This document shows, piece after piece, positions 44,016-52,450 of a stretch of DNA of 64,000 nt; the stretch's first letter is position 1; each line of letters opens with the position of its first letter. A model generated the notes under the pieces. That model saw only the letters and a program-made list of their open reading frames with translations, made no database searches and had not been told where the DNA came from. A program made the position numbers and the translations under genes. This DNA is from Syntrophomonas sp. (GTDB taxonomy: Bacteria; Bacillota; Syntrophomonadia; Syntrophomonadales; Syntrophomonadaceae), in the NCBI GenBank assembly GCA_016841425.1, contig JAENZE010000001.1, positions 310,001 to 374,000 on the forward strand, written 5' to 3'.

Positions 44016-45413
44016 ATGTTAACCCAGGGAGTTGGCTACTTATTGGCCCGGCTTTCGCTTCCCGCGATGGCCGGCATGATTGTTTTTTCTATGTTCAGTC
44101 TCATTGATACCTGGTTTGTAGCCAGGCTGGGCGCTGACAGCCTGGCGGCATTAACTATGGTGATACCGGTTCAGGTATTGATATCTTCTATGGCTTCTGC
44201 CACTGGAGTTGGCATTACATCTCTTATCGGGCGTACTCTGGGAAGCGGCGAAAAGTCCTACGCTGATAATACCGCATGGCATGGTCTCATTTTAAGTATT
44301 ATTTATAGCCTGGTATTTATGCTATTGGGTTTAGCTTATATCGATGAACTGCTGCTTTTTTTTGGCTGCTCCAACAAAATACTGCTTCTAAGCAAAGGTT
44401 ATATGCAGATACTATTGGTAGGATGTGTATTCACCTTTGTGCCTATCATATTGTGCAGTGTCATACAGGGGGAAGGCAATACTCTGCTGCCGGTGCTGAT
44501 ATCTTTAGTAGGGATTATCTTCAATGTAGTACTAGATCCAATATTCATTTTTGGCCTGGGATCAATTAAAGCAATGGGATTGGAGGGAGCTGCCTGTGCT
44601 GGGGTACTGGCTCAGATATTGGCCACGGCTCTGGCCGGAATTCTGGTGGTGAAAAAGAAGAGGTTTTTAACCTGGTCAACAGCCAATTTTAATCCCAGCT
44701 TAAAGGTCCTGGTGGATATATATAGGGTTGGATTCCCTACTCTAGTAATGGAACTGGCCGGGGTTATGGTAATGGGGTATATGAACCGCATCCTGGCGGG
44801 TTTCAGTTTTACCGCTGTTGCAGCTCTGGGAGTATTCCTGCGTATCAGATCCATGCTTTATATGCCCGTTTTTGGATTAGTCCAGGGGACTATGCCTGTA
44901 GCTGCATTTGCGTATGGAGCTGGAAACCTGGACCGGGTAAAAGAGACCATCATAAAAGCAGCGGTAACATCATTTGTTTTAATGATGGCAGCCTGGTATG
45001 TCATGCAGTTTCATCCACTTATGCTTATAATACATTTTTCCCGGGATCCGGCCTTGACTGTTCTTGGTGTTAATTGCATAAGATTAGCCACCATTTTCAT
45101 ACCCCTCATAGGTCCAGTACTGATACTGAATACAATTTTGCAGGCAGTTGATCGTGGATTTACCGCTATGTTTTTATCGCTCAGCCGGCAGCTGGTCTTT
45201 TTTTTACCACTATTAGTATATCTCCCCGGGCATCTGGGACTGAACGGGGTTTGGCTGGCTTTCTCTTTATCGGAGCTCTTAGCTGCTATGCTGGCTCTTC
45301 TAATATTTATACGCTTATGGCGTACACTGCAGATTAAGAAGGAAACACCATTCTTTTTAGCCTTTGGCTGGCCTTATGTTATGAAAAGAATCTATGCCTG
45401 GCTTAAATGGTAA
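44016..45413 (+). CDS. MATE-family multidrug/Na+ antiporter
   Basis: 465 residues with about 12 membrane segments. MATE features are LPAMAGMIVFSMFSLIDTWFVARLG, the repeated QGEGNTLLPVLISLVG and the second-half LGVFLRIRSM. The ATG at 44016 has no ribosome-binding site. GGGGGAAG lies 30-40 bases upstream before an ATG (43982) whose frame stops after four codons. The MATE frame is open back through NNLTINSS, so the true start may be further upstream or non-standard. Confidence 0.88.
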   Translation: MLTQGVGYLLARLSLPAMAGMIVFSMFSLIDTWFVARLGADSLAALTMVIPVQVLISSMASATGVGITSLIGRTLGSGEKSYADNTAWHGLILSIIYSLVFMLLGLAYIDELLLFFGCSNKILLLSKGYMQILLVGCVFTFVPIILCSVIQGEGNTLLPVLISLVGIIFNVVLDPIFIFGLGSIKAMGLEGAACAGVLAQILATALAGILVVKKKRFLTWSTANFNPSLKVLVDIYRVGFPTLVMELAGVMVMGYMNRILAGFSFTAVAALGVFLRIRSMLYMPVFGLVQGTMPVAAFAYGAGNLDRVKETIIKAAVTSFVLMMAAWYVMQFHPLMLIIHFSRDPALTVLGVNCIRLATIFIPLIGPVLILNTILQAVDRGFTAMFLSLSRQLVFFLPLLVYLPGHLGLNGVWLAFSLSELLAAMLALLIFIRLWRTLQIKKETPFFLAFGWPYVMKRIYAWLKW

Positions 45414-45414
45414 T

Positions 45415-45444
45415 GGGAAGCAAAAGACCGTCCCCGTGCTTCCC
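45415..45444. repeat. REP-like hairpin between MATE and MBL genes
   Basis: Arms GGGAAGCA / TGCTTCCC (45415-45422 with 45437-45444). On the minus strand the core reads GGGGACGGTCTTTT. It lies between two convergent genes. Confidence 0.75.
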
Positions 45445-45448
45445 CGTG

Positions 45449-46348
45449 CTACATTTTATAGAAATAAACTCGGCCATTTTCGATCTGATATTTTAAAGAT
45501 CTCTGATTATATAGATATGTTACCAGTGCTGCTATAGTTGAACTTAAGAGGTAGTATTCATTCAGGTCTGCTGATAAATCTTCCAGGATTATGATCTCCT
45601 CCAATAGTTCCTCCCGGCTTTTGGGCTGGTCGCTTAAATCCAAACAGAGGTCCAGATACTTATTCAGAGTCTGACGATTCAATTCAATTAATGCAGGCAG
45701 TTCTTTGCGGTTATATACTTTGTCCGCATGCCCCAGAACGAAATAATCGTAGTCCAGGGTTCCTAGTGTGTCAAGCGTATCGAGCTGAGCTTGTATATCC
45801 ATGATGAACGGGACCGAATACTTCTGCAGTATTTCAGTACTGAAAAGCGCATCTCCCACAAAACATACACTATCTCTAGTCCCTATTCCGATCTGTCCCC
45901 GGGCATGTCCGGGCAGGGGAATGATATCGAATTTCTCGCTGTTGATTTTCTCTGTTCCTGGTTGGAGCAAGTAATCCAGTTGCATAGGTTTTGATTTTAC
46001 ATAGTCCCGGGAAAGTTCCAGGGGTGGATTGCCTCCAAAAATATACAGCGGGAAAAGATATGAATTTTCTACAAACAGGGCGGATTCCCGGGAACTGTAA
46101 AAAATACTCCCGGGAAAGTTTTCCCGGATAAAAATATTACCTCCCCAATGGTCGAAATGTTCATGGCTGTTGATGATATATTTTATGGATATCCCCTTGG
46201 CAGACAGCAGGGAGCTTATTTTTCTAGCTTCACTGTTATCACTGCCGGTGTCTATTAATAAAGAATACTTGTCTTTAAACTGGAATACCCCGATATTGGT
46301 GGGAGCAGGGATATAGTAGGTATTGCCATTAATTTTGGTAAGTTCCAT
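45449..46348 (-). CDS. Metallo-beta-lactamase-fold hydrolase
   Basis: About 299 residues. Zinc motifs NSHEHFDHWGGN (about 60-71), PLPGHARGQIGI, GDALFS and GHAD give the full MBL set. The C-terminal 80 residues are helical, possibly a substrate lid. The start is the second ATG after AGGAGG (5-base spacing). A glyoxalase II-like or thioesterase role is possible, but the substrate is unknown. Confidence 0.85.
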   Translation of the reverse strand: MELTKINGNTYYIPAPTNIGVFQFKDKYSLLIDTGSDNSEARKISSLLSAKGISIKYIINSHEHFDHWGGNIFIRENFPGSIFYSSRESALFVENSYLFPLYIFGGNPPLELSRDYVKSKPMQLDYLLQPGTEKINSEKFDIIPLPGHARGQIGIGTRDSVCFVGDALFSTEILQKYSVPFIMDIQAQLDTLDTLGTLDYDYFVLGHADKVYNRKELPALIELNRQTLNKYLDLCLDLSDQPKSREELLEEIIILEDLSADLNEYYLLSSTIAALVTYLYNQRSLKYQIENGRVYFYKM

Positions 46349-46360
46349 CATTTCCTCCTA

Positions 46361-46487
46361 ATGCGACAGAGTGCGACAGGGGACGGTTCTCTTGTTGTCG
46401 CATTTTTAATTTAGTTTATTCAATATCCCGCGCCTTGAAATGCGACAACAAGAGAACCGTCCCCTGTCGCGCTGTCGCGCTGTCGCC
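46361..46487. repeat. Large inverted repeat made of two GGGGACGGT hairpin elements
   Basis: Perfect 31-base inverted repeat (46373-46403 with 46440-46470) around a 36-base spacer. Each arm is a full GCGACA-core-TGTCGC hairpin. Short GCGACAG repeats extend both ends. It lies between DUF4097 and the MBL gene. Confidence 0.85.
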
Positions 46488-46493
46488 CGCAGC

Positions 46494-47381
46494 TTATTGT
46501 TTGAGCTGGACATTGCCGGATACAGTCTCAACATTGATCTTATTATCTCCCCCGCCTACCACTTCTTCTAACTTTCGTCTGGAGCTGCTGACCATAGTGC
46601 CGGGGAAATCGGTCTGTACTTCACCTGATACAGTCTGGAATATTAAACGGAAAGATGCATCCGGGGGCAAATAAAACACCATGTTTCCCGAGGTGGTCTT
46701 GGCATCTATATTACTGGCCAAGGTTTTATAGGATGTCTTGATATTACCGGAGATTGATTCAAAGTTAAGGTCACCATTCATTTCATTTATATCTGCCGTT
46801 CCAGAAGTAAAATTTAATTTGATCTTATCAGCAGTTAACCGTTCCCCCTTCATATCTCCGGAGATTGATTGGTAATTGAAGGACTCAAGGTTAAGCTCGG
46901 GAATGTTCAGGTTGCCTGAAACAGTGCTGACACTGATATTATGAGAATATTCCGCTGGTAAGACTATGTCAAGTTTAAGATTGCTGCTCGGTAAATTAAA
47001 TCCCGGACGGTGCCGGACTTCCAGATAGAGGGTGGTATCATCTTGGATTTCACCTGCCAAGGTAACATATGGATTATGATTCTGGTCATAGGCGGTTTCA
47101 CCGCTTAAAGCCACACTTATTGCCCCGGTTTCGGCATTTATTAAGTTAACATCTGCACTGACGGTCTTGACCACGATGTACTCAATATTCTCAGACGGTA
47201 AAGTGAGTTTTTCATCAATAGTGTGTTCTAAACCCTGCACAATTTCATGTCTGAAATTAAGATAATTGTTAATACCTGAAGACAGGCTGCCATTATAGAA
47301 TAGTACTGCCGAAATTCCGAAAGAAAGAAAAGTTATGATAATTAAGGCTATTATTATTTTGGGAGTAATACTTTTCCACAT
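46494..47381 (-). CDS. DUF4097 beta-repeat protein (YvlB-like)
   Basis: 295 residues. An N-terminal membrane segment (about 8-30) is followed by repeated beta strands with the family pattern VSGNLNI, SISGDMKGE, TTSGNMVF, TVSGEVQTD. AAGGAGG precedes the ATG. It is last in the PadR-DUF1700-DUF4097 operon. Such proteins are linked to envelope stress responses with PspC/LiaR-type systems; a structural or adhesin role on the outer face is inferred. Confidence 0.82.
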   Translation of the reverse strand: MWKSITPKIIIALIIITFLSFGISAVLFYNGSLSSGINNYLNFRHEIVQGLEHTIDEKLTLPSENIEYIVVKTVSADVNLINAETGAISVALSGETAYDQNHNPYVTLAGEIQDDTTLYLEVRHRPGFNLPSSNLKLDIVLPAEYSHNISVSTVSGNLNIPELNLESFNYQSISGDMKGERLTADKIKLNFTSGTADINEMNGDLNFESISGNIKTSYKTLASNIDAKTTSGNMVFYLPPDASFRLIFQTVSGEVQTDFPGTMVSSSRRKLEEVVGGGDNKINVETVSGNVQLKQ

Positions 47382-47386
47382 ATAAC

Positions 47387-47986
47387 TTAAACCTCCTTGT
47401 TACGTACAATACTCATATTGAGTTTCAGATACTTAATGGTCAGATTGTAGAATAAAATGCTCAGATAAAAAGTCCCGATGAATAATAGGATGCCTGAAGT
47501 TATTATTCCCACTGCCGCTAATAAACCGGCCACTATCATTTGTGTGTCTCCCAGCACAAATCCAGAAAGATGAATAGTGGAGGGGAGTAAGGGGTGTAAT
47601 ATAATACCTATAAATACTCCGATTCCTGCCACAACCATGCTCAAGGAAACGGCGAAAAGGGATATTAAAAATGCCGCTACGGCTATAAACGGACCGAGCA
47701 CGATAATAAGGTTGAATAAGCCCAGGCCAAGAATAGCCAACACTGCTCTGACAATATTGGCAGTTGATTTATGTTGTTCTGCCTGCTTTACCATATAATC
47801 AGCCCGGTATTGACGAGCAATGTTAGTGGGATTACCCAGTTTGAGAGCTATTTCTTCCTCCGTCTGGCCCGCCTCCAGTCCGATGTTAAAGTGTTCTTCA
47901 TAATCATAAATAATATCATTGATATCCTCAGTCTCCATGTCTGCCAGTGATTTTCGCAGTGAGGAAATGAAATCCTGTTTATTCAA
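47387..47986 (-). CDS. DUF1700/HAAS-domain membrane protein
   Basis: 199 residues from the TTG 7 bases after GGGAGGTG ([14 protein letters not shown]), the usual DUF1700 start; a GTG three codons earlier lies inside the ribosome-binding site. The N-terminal HAAS helical domain (about 1-70, DYEEHFNIG) precedes four membrane segments. HAAS-domain proteins typically pair with a PadR regulator, as here (8-base overlap with padR). Confidence 0.85.
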   Translation of the reverse strand: MNKQDFISSLRKSLADMETEDINDIIYDYEEHFNIGLEAGQTEEEIALKLGNPTNIARQYRADYMVKQAEQHKSTANIVRAVLAILGLGLFNLIIVLGPFIAVAAFLISLFAVSLSMVVAGIGVFIGIILHPLLPSTIHLSGFVLGDTQMIVAGLLAAVGIITSGILLFIGTFYLSILFYNLTIKYLKLNMSIVRNKEV

Positions 47987-48302
47987 CTGCCGCACCTCCC
48001 TTCACGATATTATTCACCTTTTCAACGAAATTGTACCATTCCTCATCGAGGGCTTTCCGGGCCTCTTCACCCTGCGCAGTCAGGGCGTAATACTTTCTGG
48101 GGGGACCTTCCTGTGATTCCTGCAGGTAGGTTTCCACATATCCTTCATTTTTCATTCGGCGCAGCAGTGGGTATATAGTACCTTCGGATATAGTGATATT
48201 CTGCGAGATGTCGTTTACCAGTTCATAGCCATAGCAGTTCTTTTGCTTCAGAATAGAGAGGACACAGAGCTCGAGGACTCCTTTTTTGAACTGGATATTC
48301 AT
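47979..48302 (-). CDS. PadR-family transcriptional regulator
   Basis: 107 residues from the ATG after AGGAGATG. Winged helix with [42 protein letters not shown] and [14 protein letters not shown], the PadR core. First gene of the operon. A palindrome overlapping its promoter suggests autoregulation. Confidence 0.95.
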   Translation of the reverse strand: MNIQFKKGVLELCVLSILKQKNCYGYELVNDISQNITISEGTIYPLLRRMKNEGYVETYLQESQEGPPRKYYALTAQGEEARKALDEEWYNFVEKVNNIVKGGAAVE

Positions 48303-48319
48303 TTGGAAGCATCTCCTTT

Positions 48320-48369
48320 CTATAGTCCTATTGTGACTATAGTATAACACTTACTACTAAGTAAAGCAA
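48320..48369 (-). promoter_or_regulatory. Promoter and palindromic operator of the padR operon
   Basis: Minus strand: TTGCTT (48369-48364), 17-base spacer, TATACT (48346-48341). The inverted repeat CTATAGTC-N7-GACTATAG (48320-48342) covers the -10 end and start point, where PadR would block transcription. Confidence 0.7.
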
Positions 48370-48444
48370 GGTACTAAATATAAATCAGTATGGGGCTTTA
48401 TGATTTTGCCAGAGGTTTATCTTCATGAAGCAAAAGGTGATAAT

Positions 48445-48546
48445 ATGATAAAAGAAGATTTTTTTAATCAGCCTGTAATAAAACAGATATTAACAGCGTC
48501 TAAGCTAATGAAACCAAATCAAACCGGTTTGATAGGTGGTGATTAA
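48445..48546 (+). CDS. Small 33-residue protein leading the ECF sigma operon
   Basis: ATG 48445 has AAAAGGTGA 5 bases upstream. It encodes MIKEDFFNQPVIKQILTASK followed by 13 residues, soluble and helical. The stop at 48544-48546 overlaps the start region of the sigma gene, so translation coupling is likely. No family recognised. The good ribosome-binding site and position support it being real. Confidence 0.45.
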   Translation: MIKEDFFNQPVIKQILTASKLMKPNQTGLIGGD

Positions 48547-49099
48547 TCTGACCCAGGGATATAACGAACTGGAGGCAGAGAATTTTTACAAACAGGAATA
48601 TCCTTATTTGTACCGGTATGCTATGTACTTGATAGGGGATGAGGAAAAAGCCCGGGAATTATGCCAGGAGACATTTATCCGCTGGTTTGACAATTCCAGG
48701 AATATGCAAATAGTAAATCCCCGGGCCTGGTTAAAAAAGGTCCTGAGTAATCTGGTTTACAGTGACTTCCGACACCGTAAGGTTCAGTCGGCTGTAGAAC
48801 AGAGACTGCAGGATAGCTACTTGGAAAGTAGGAGCAATAATGATAAGGATATACTTCGTATCGAAGTGCAGGATGTACTATCGCGCTTGAAGTGGAGAGA
48901 TCAACTGCTGCTCAAGATGAGGATGTCAGGAATGAGCTATACTGAGATAGCAGAGGCATTAAGTATTTCTCCTGGTTCAGTAGGGACCCTTCTGGTAAGA
49001 GCCATGAGGAGGTTCAAACTGGAGTACGAAGGAAAGGAGGCGAATAAGCAGGATGACATGCCTGAAAGACAATCAGATCTTAATGTTTTTAGAGGGTGA
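48536..49099 (+). CDS. ECF-type RNA polymerase sigma factor
   Basis: About 185 residues. Sigma region 2 (LYRYAMYLIGDEEKARELCQETFIRWF; about 22-50) and region 4 HTH (LLLKMRMSGMSYTEIAEAL, SPGSVGTLLVRAMRRF) are intact. The start is uncertain: GTG 48536 or 48539 lie in the AGGTGGTGA ribosome-binding site itself, and a CTG at 48548 has the best spacing. It overlaps the anti-sigma gene by 47 bases, the usual sign of a sigma/anti-sigma pair. Confidence 0.92.
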   Translation: MVINLTQGYNELEAENFYKQEYPYLYRYAMYLIGDEEKARELCQETFIRWFDNSRNMQIVNPRAWLKKVLSNLVYSDFRHRKVQSAVEQRLQDSYLESRSNNDKDILRIEVQDVLSRLKWRDQLLLKMRMSGMSYTEIAEALSISPGSVGTLLVRAMRRFKLEYEGKEANKQDDMPERQSDLNVFRG

Positions 49100-50129
49100 G
49101 CTAAGCAGCAGAGAGATGCAGGATATCAAAGAGCACCTGGAGGAATGTCCCCAATGCTCCCGGCACCTTAAGGAGATAAAGTCTGACCTGGAGTTCAGCC
49201 AGCAATATCTTGCTCGCTTATTCCAGGACGAACAGGACGCGCTGGTTAAAGGACAGGATATTACCTGGAAAAATATCAAGACCCGGAGTCCGGGTTTAAA
49301 GAAAGAAGGTAGTGTTTTGAAGATGAAGAAATTTATAGCGGCGGCCGTGATTTTAGTAGCATTGGTCTTCGCTGGTTCCATCCCTTCAGTACAGGTTTTT
49401 GCATCAAATCTGCTGCAAGCGTTTAGAGTACAGCAGGTGGATGTGCTGACTATAAGCCAGGCCGATATGGAAAAAATCGAAAGGGCAATTATGCAGGGGG
49501 ATGAGAGTCTGGATCTGGATAGATATGGTAAAATTGATATTATCGGAGAAAGCGAATCGAGACTTATTAAACCACAGGAACTGGCTAAGCTGCCTTTTAC
49601 TCCGATACTTCCAGCGAATGCTGATGAATCTGAGCTGGAATATCAACTGCAGAAAATTGCAGCTATTGAGATAAGTCCCCGGGTTGACAATCTTAATCAA
49701 CTCTTACAGGCGATGGGTAGTGAATATTACCTCCCTGCAAGCCTGGATGGGCAAACCTGCCGAATCACTATTGGAGATACATTTAAGGTTGCCAGTGAAG
49801 ATTATCAGTTAATGCAGTGTCCGGCACCAGTGATCGAAGTACCGGCAGGTATCAATGTTACTGAGGTAGCAGATGCGATGGTGAGTCTTCCTATCTGGCC
49901 AGAGGATATTAAGAGACAGTTGGCAGCAGTCAGTGATTGGGAACATACCCTCTTAATTCCATCCCATGAAGGAGCCGAGAAGGTGAAAGTAAGAGGTCAG
50001 GATGGGGTATATCTGGATGATGAATTCTCGACGGTATTGATATGGGAAGAAAATGAAATACTATGCTTTTTAGCCAGTTCCCCCAATAAAAATATAGATT
50101 TAATTTCGACAGCTGAATCTCTGAGGTGA
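49053..50129 (+). CDS. Zinc-finger transmembrane anti-sigma factor
   Basis: 358 residues. The N-terminal ZAS/zf-HC2 domain has HLEECPQC (HX3CX2C, about residues 28-35), one membrane segment (about 92-112), and a long C-terminal outside domain that probably senses an envelope signal. AGGAGG lies about 11 bases before the ATG. It overlaps the sigma gene and ends in the ABC gene start. Confidence 0.9.
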   Translation: MTCLKDNQILMFLEGELSSREMQDIKEHLEECPQCSRHLKEIKSDLEFSQQYLARLFQDEQDALVKGQDITWKNIKTRSPGLKKEGSVLKMKKFIAAAVILVALVFAGSIPSVQVFASNLLQAFRVQQVDVLTISQADMEKIERAIMQGDESLDLDRYGKIDIIGESESRLIKPQELAKLPFTPILPANADESELEYQLQKIAAIEISPRVDNLNQLLQAMGSEYYLPASLDGQTCRITIGDTFKVASEDYQLMQCPAPVIEVPAGINVTEVADAMVSLPIWPEDIKRQLAAVSDWEHTLLIPSHEGAEKVKVRGQDGVYLDDEFSTVLIWEENEILCFLASSPNKNIDLISTAESLR

Positions 50130-50134
50130 GAAAT

Positions 50135-51046
50135 GTGCTTAAAACGGAAAGTTTAAGCAAGAGATATGATAAGCAGACGGCCTGCAAAGATATCTGCCTC
50201 TCCATAAAGGAGGGGCAGGTCTTTGGTCTGCTTGGACCTAATGGAGCTGGAAAGAGTACCCTGGTAAAAATGCTGATAGGTCTGGTCAGACCCAGCTCTG
50301 GCCAGGCTAATATTATGGGCAGGGCTGCAGGAAGTCTGGAGATAAGGCATAAGATTGGATATCTGCCAGAAATGTTTCGTTTTTATGACTGGCTGACCGG
50401 AGGAGAATTGTTACGGTTTTTTGCTCAGGTTTACCGATTACCAGCCCATCAGGAGAAGCTTGCTATACAGGAAGTTCTGGAATTGGTCGGTCTACAGGGG
50501 CGGGAAAAAGATAAGATTAAGAACTATTCCAAGGGGATGCAGCAGCGTCTCGGGCTGGCCCGGGCAGTCCTGCATCAACCCGCACTGGTATTTCTGGATG
50601 AACCAACCTCGGCCCTTGACCCACTGGGGCGCAGAGACGTACGGGATGCTATAAAAAGGCTGCAGCAAAAAGGCACTACGATATTTTTAAACAGCCATCT
50701 GCTGGGAGAGGTTGAGATGACCTGCTCCCACCTCGGTTTTATAAAAAAGGGACAGCTAATAGCTGCCGGGCCGGTAGAAGATTTCATCAGCAAGGAGCAG
50801 GATATTATTGTTGAAGTAAAAAATTTTGATAATAAACTTCTCATCCGGTGGAATAAGGAAGGACGCTCGGTAAGGGTTAATGAACATCTGTTGCACTTAA
50901 ATGCTGTGAATCGAGAAGAAGTGCCGCTTATAATCAGGGAGATAACAGAAGCCGGGGGAATGATATATCGGGTAGAGAGCAGGAGCAGAGGGTTGGAGGA
51001 AGTATTTGTTGATCTAATTGAGAATGATGGGGCTGTACTGAAGTGA
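50135..51046 (+). CDS. ABC transporter ATP-binding protein
   Basis: 303 residues from GTG 50135, which has GAGGTGA 5 bases upstream; GTG 50126 overlaps that site. Walker A GPNGAGKST (about 35), signature YSKGMQQRLGLA, Walker B LVFLDEPT and the H-loop NSHLL are intact. The C-terminal 80 residues match NosF/CcmA-like exporters. The permease gene overlaps by 4 bases. Confidence 0.93.
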   Translation: MLKTESLSKRYDKQTACKDICLSIKEGQVFGLLGPNGAGKSTLVKMLIGLVRPSSGQANIMGRAAGSLEIRHKIGYLPEMFRFYDWLTGGELLRFFAQVYRLPAHQEKLAIQEVLELVGLQGREKDKIKNYSKGMQQRLGLARAVLHQPALVFLDEPTSALDPLGRRDVRDAIKRLQQKGTTIFLNSHLLGEVEMTCSHLGFIKKGQLIAAGPVEDFISKEQDIIVEVKNFDNKLLIRWNKEGRSVRVNEHLLHLNAVNREEVPLIIREITEAGGMIYRVESRSRGLEEVFVDLIENDGAVLK

Positions 51047-51879
51047 GACATATAATCAAGCTTACTTTAAAAGAGGTTGTAAACAAAAGAATAATTCATC
51101 TGGGTATAATATTGACCTTAATCTATATCCTGGTTTATGGGACAGGTCTATATTATACGGCTAAAGATATGGTTTTTGAAGGAGAAAATTTCCTCTGGGG
51201 TCAGCAAATAGGTTACCAGTTATTAACTATGGGATGGTATGTATCCATATTCATGGTCGGTGCTATAGCGGTAGTAACCGGAGCGAGCAGTATTTCACAG
51301 GAAATTGAGAACGGCACTATACTTGGATTGGCCTCAAGTCCCATAAGACGCAGAGACATTTTGCTGGGTAAATTTATTGCTTATTCCATGGTGACTTCAC
51401 TCTATAGCATCGTTATGATTGCTGTTATCATATCCCTCAATGTTTACTTTTTCCACCTGATGATTGATCCTCTGGATGCTGCCGCCGGGGTATTGATATA
51501 TACGCTTCTCCCGATCACAATACTGGCGTTTACTATCCTTTGTTCAGCTATGTTGAGCACGATGACGGCTGGTATAAGTTCTTTTATGTTCTTTTTAGTC
51601 ACTGTAATCGGGGGTTTTGTTGAGCAGATAGGTGCCTTGATTAGCAATGCCTCACTGGTAAACATCGGCATTATATCCAGTCTGTTAATGCCAACTGATG
51701 CTGTTTATCGTCTGGCCCTGGCCCGCGCCACTGGCACTATGGGTCACAGCAGTATAGTGAATTTCGGACCTTTTGGGACCGCATCCAGTCCGAGTACTTT
51801 GATGTTTGTCTATACTCTGGTATATATAGCTGTATTATTAAGACTGGCAGTATATTACTTTGAGAGAAAAGACCTTTAG
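51043..51879 (+). CDS. ABC-2-type transporter permease
   Basis: 278 residues, six membrane segments, GTG start overlapping the ATPase stop (GTGA). ABC-2 features are GASSISQEIENGTILGLASSPIRRRDILLGKF. NosY-like. Substrate unknown. With the ECF sigma pair upstream, an envelope-protection exporter is a fair guess. Confidence 0.9.
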   Translation: MRHIIKLTLKEVVNKRIIHLGIILTLIYILVYGTGLYYTAKDMVFEGENFLWGQQIGYQLLTMGWYVSIFMVGAIAVVTGASSISQEIENGTILGLASSPIRRRDILLGKFIAYSMVTSLYSIVMIAVIISLNVYFFHLMIDPLDAAAGVLIYTLLPITILAFTILCSAMLSTMTAGISSFMFFLVTVIGGFVEQIGALISNASLVNIGIISSLLMPTDAVYRLALARATGTMGHSSIVNFGPFGTASSPSTLMFVYTLVYIAVLLRLAVYYFERKDL

Positions 51880-51889
51880 GTCTCAAAAA

Positions 51890-52435
51890 TTATCTGCTGC
51901 CAAAAACATACCAGGGGGCGATTCCAATTTCCATACCTTGATTATGCTGCTCTTTCAGAAAAGACAGCAGTACATCTTCCTTTACCAGTATGACTTCAAT
52001 ATCTTCTCCTGGCCCCAGGTTCTGAACCGGCTTTAGATTAGGTGCATATGTTTCATCTATCTCCGCATTTATGACGTAGACATAATCATCGATAAAAGCA
52101 GGATTGCTTTTAAGAGGTGGGCTGATACTCGTTATTTGACCGGTAAAACCAGTTTCTTCTTGAAGTTCTCTCAGGGCTTCTGCTTCAATGTCATCTGAGT
52201 CTGCCACCCCGGCGGGAAACCCTATAATATAATTATTGATAGCCGGACGATATTGCTTGATGAGTACAATTCTATTGGATGGAATTAAGCGGGGAACGAT
52301 AACTAATCCTGTTTGCCGGTTTCTCCGTTCCACACACTCCCATTTAATGATCTGCCCCTCCGGTCCGGATAACTTTAATACTTTCAAGGTAATCCAATTT
52401 CCAGCAAATAGTATCTCTTCAGTTAATTTCTTCAT
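51890..52435 (-). CDS. NUDIX hydrolase (ADP-ribose pyrophosphatase type)
   Basis: 181 residues. NUDIX box G-X5-E-X7-REXXEEXGF is complete (GVADSDDIEAEALRELQEETGF region, read in two parts around residue 80-102). It follows the FAD-oxidoreductase gene by 15 bases on the same strand. Probably cleaves ADP-ribose or related nucleoside diphosphates. Confidence 0.88.
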   Translation of the reverse strand: MKKLTEEILFAGNWITLKVLKLSGPEGQIIKWECVERRNRQTGLVIVPRLIPSNRIVLIKQYRPAINNYIIGFPAGVADSDDIEAEALRELQEETGFTGQITSISPPLKSNPAFIDDYVYVINAEIDETYAPNLKPVQNLGPGEDIEVILVKEDVLLSFLKEQHNQGMEIGIAPWYVFGSR

Positions 52436-52450
52436 AATGCAATTGCCCTT

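Noticed and set aside
46361-46487. Repeated GCGACAG units considered as a CRISPR array
   Set aside because: Units are short, unevenly spaced and part of one large inverted repeat, with no spacers or cas genes nearby.
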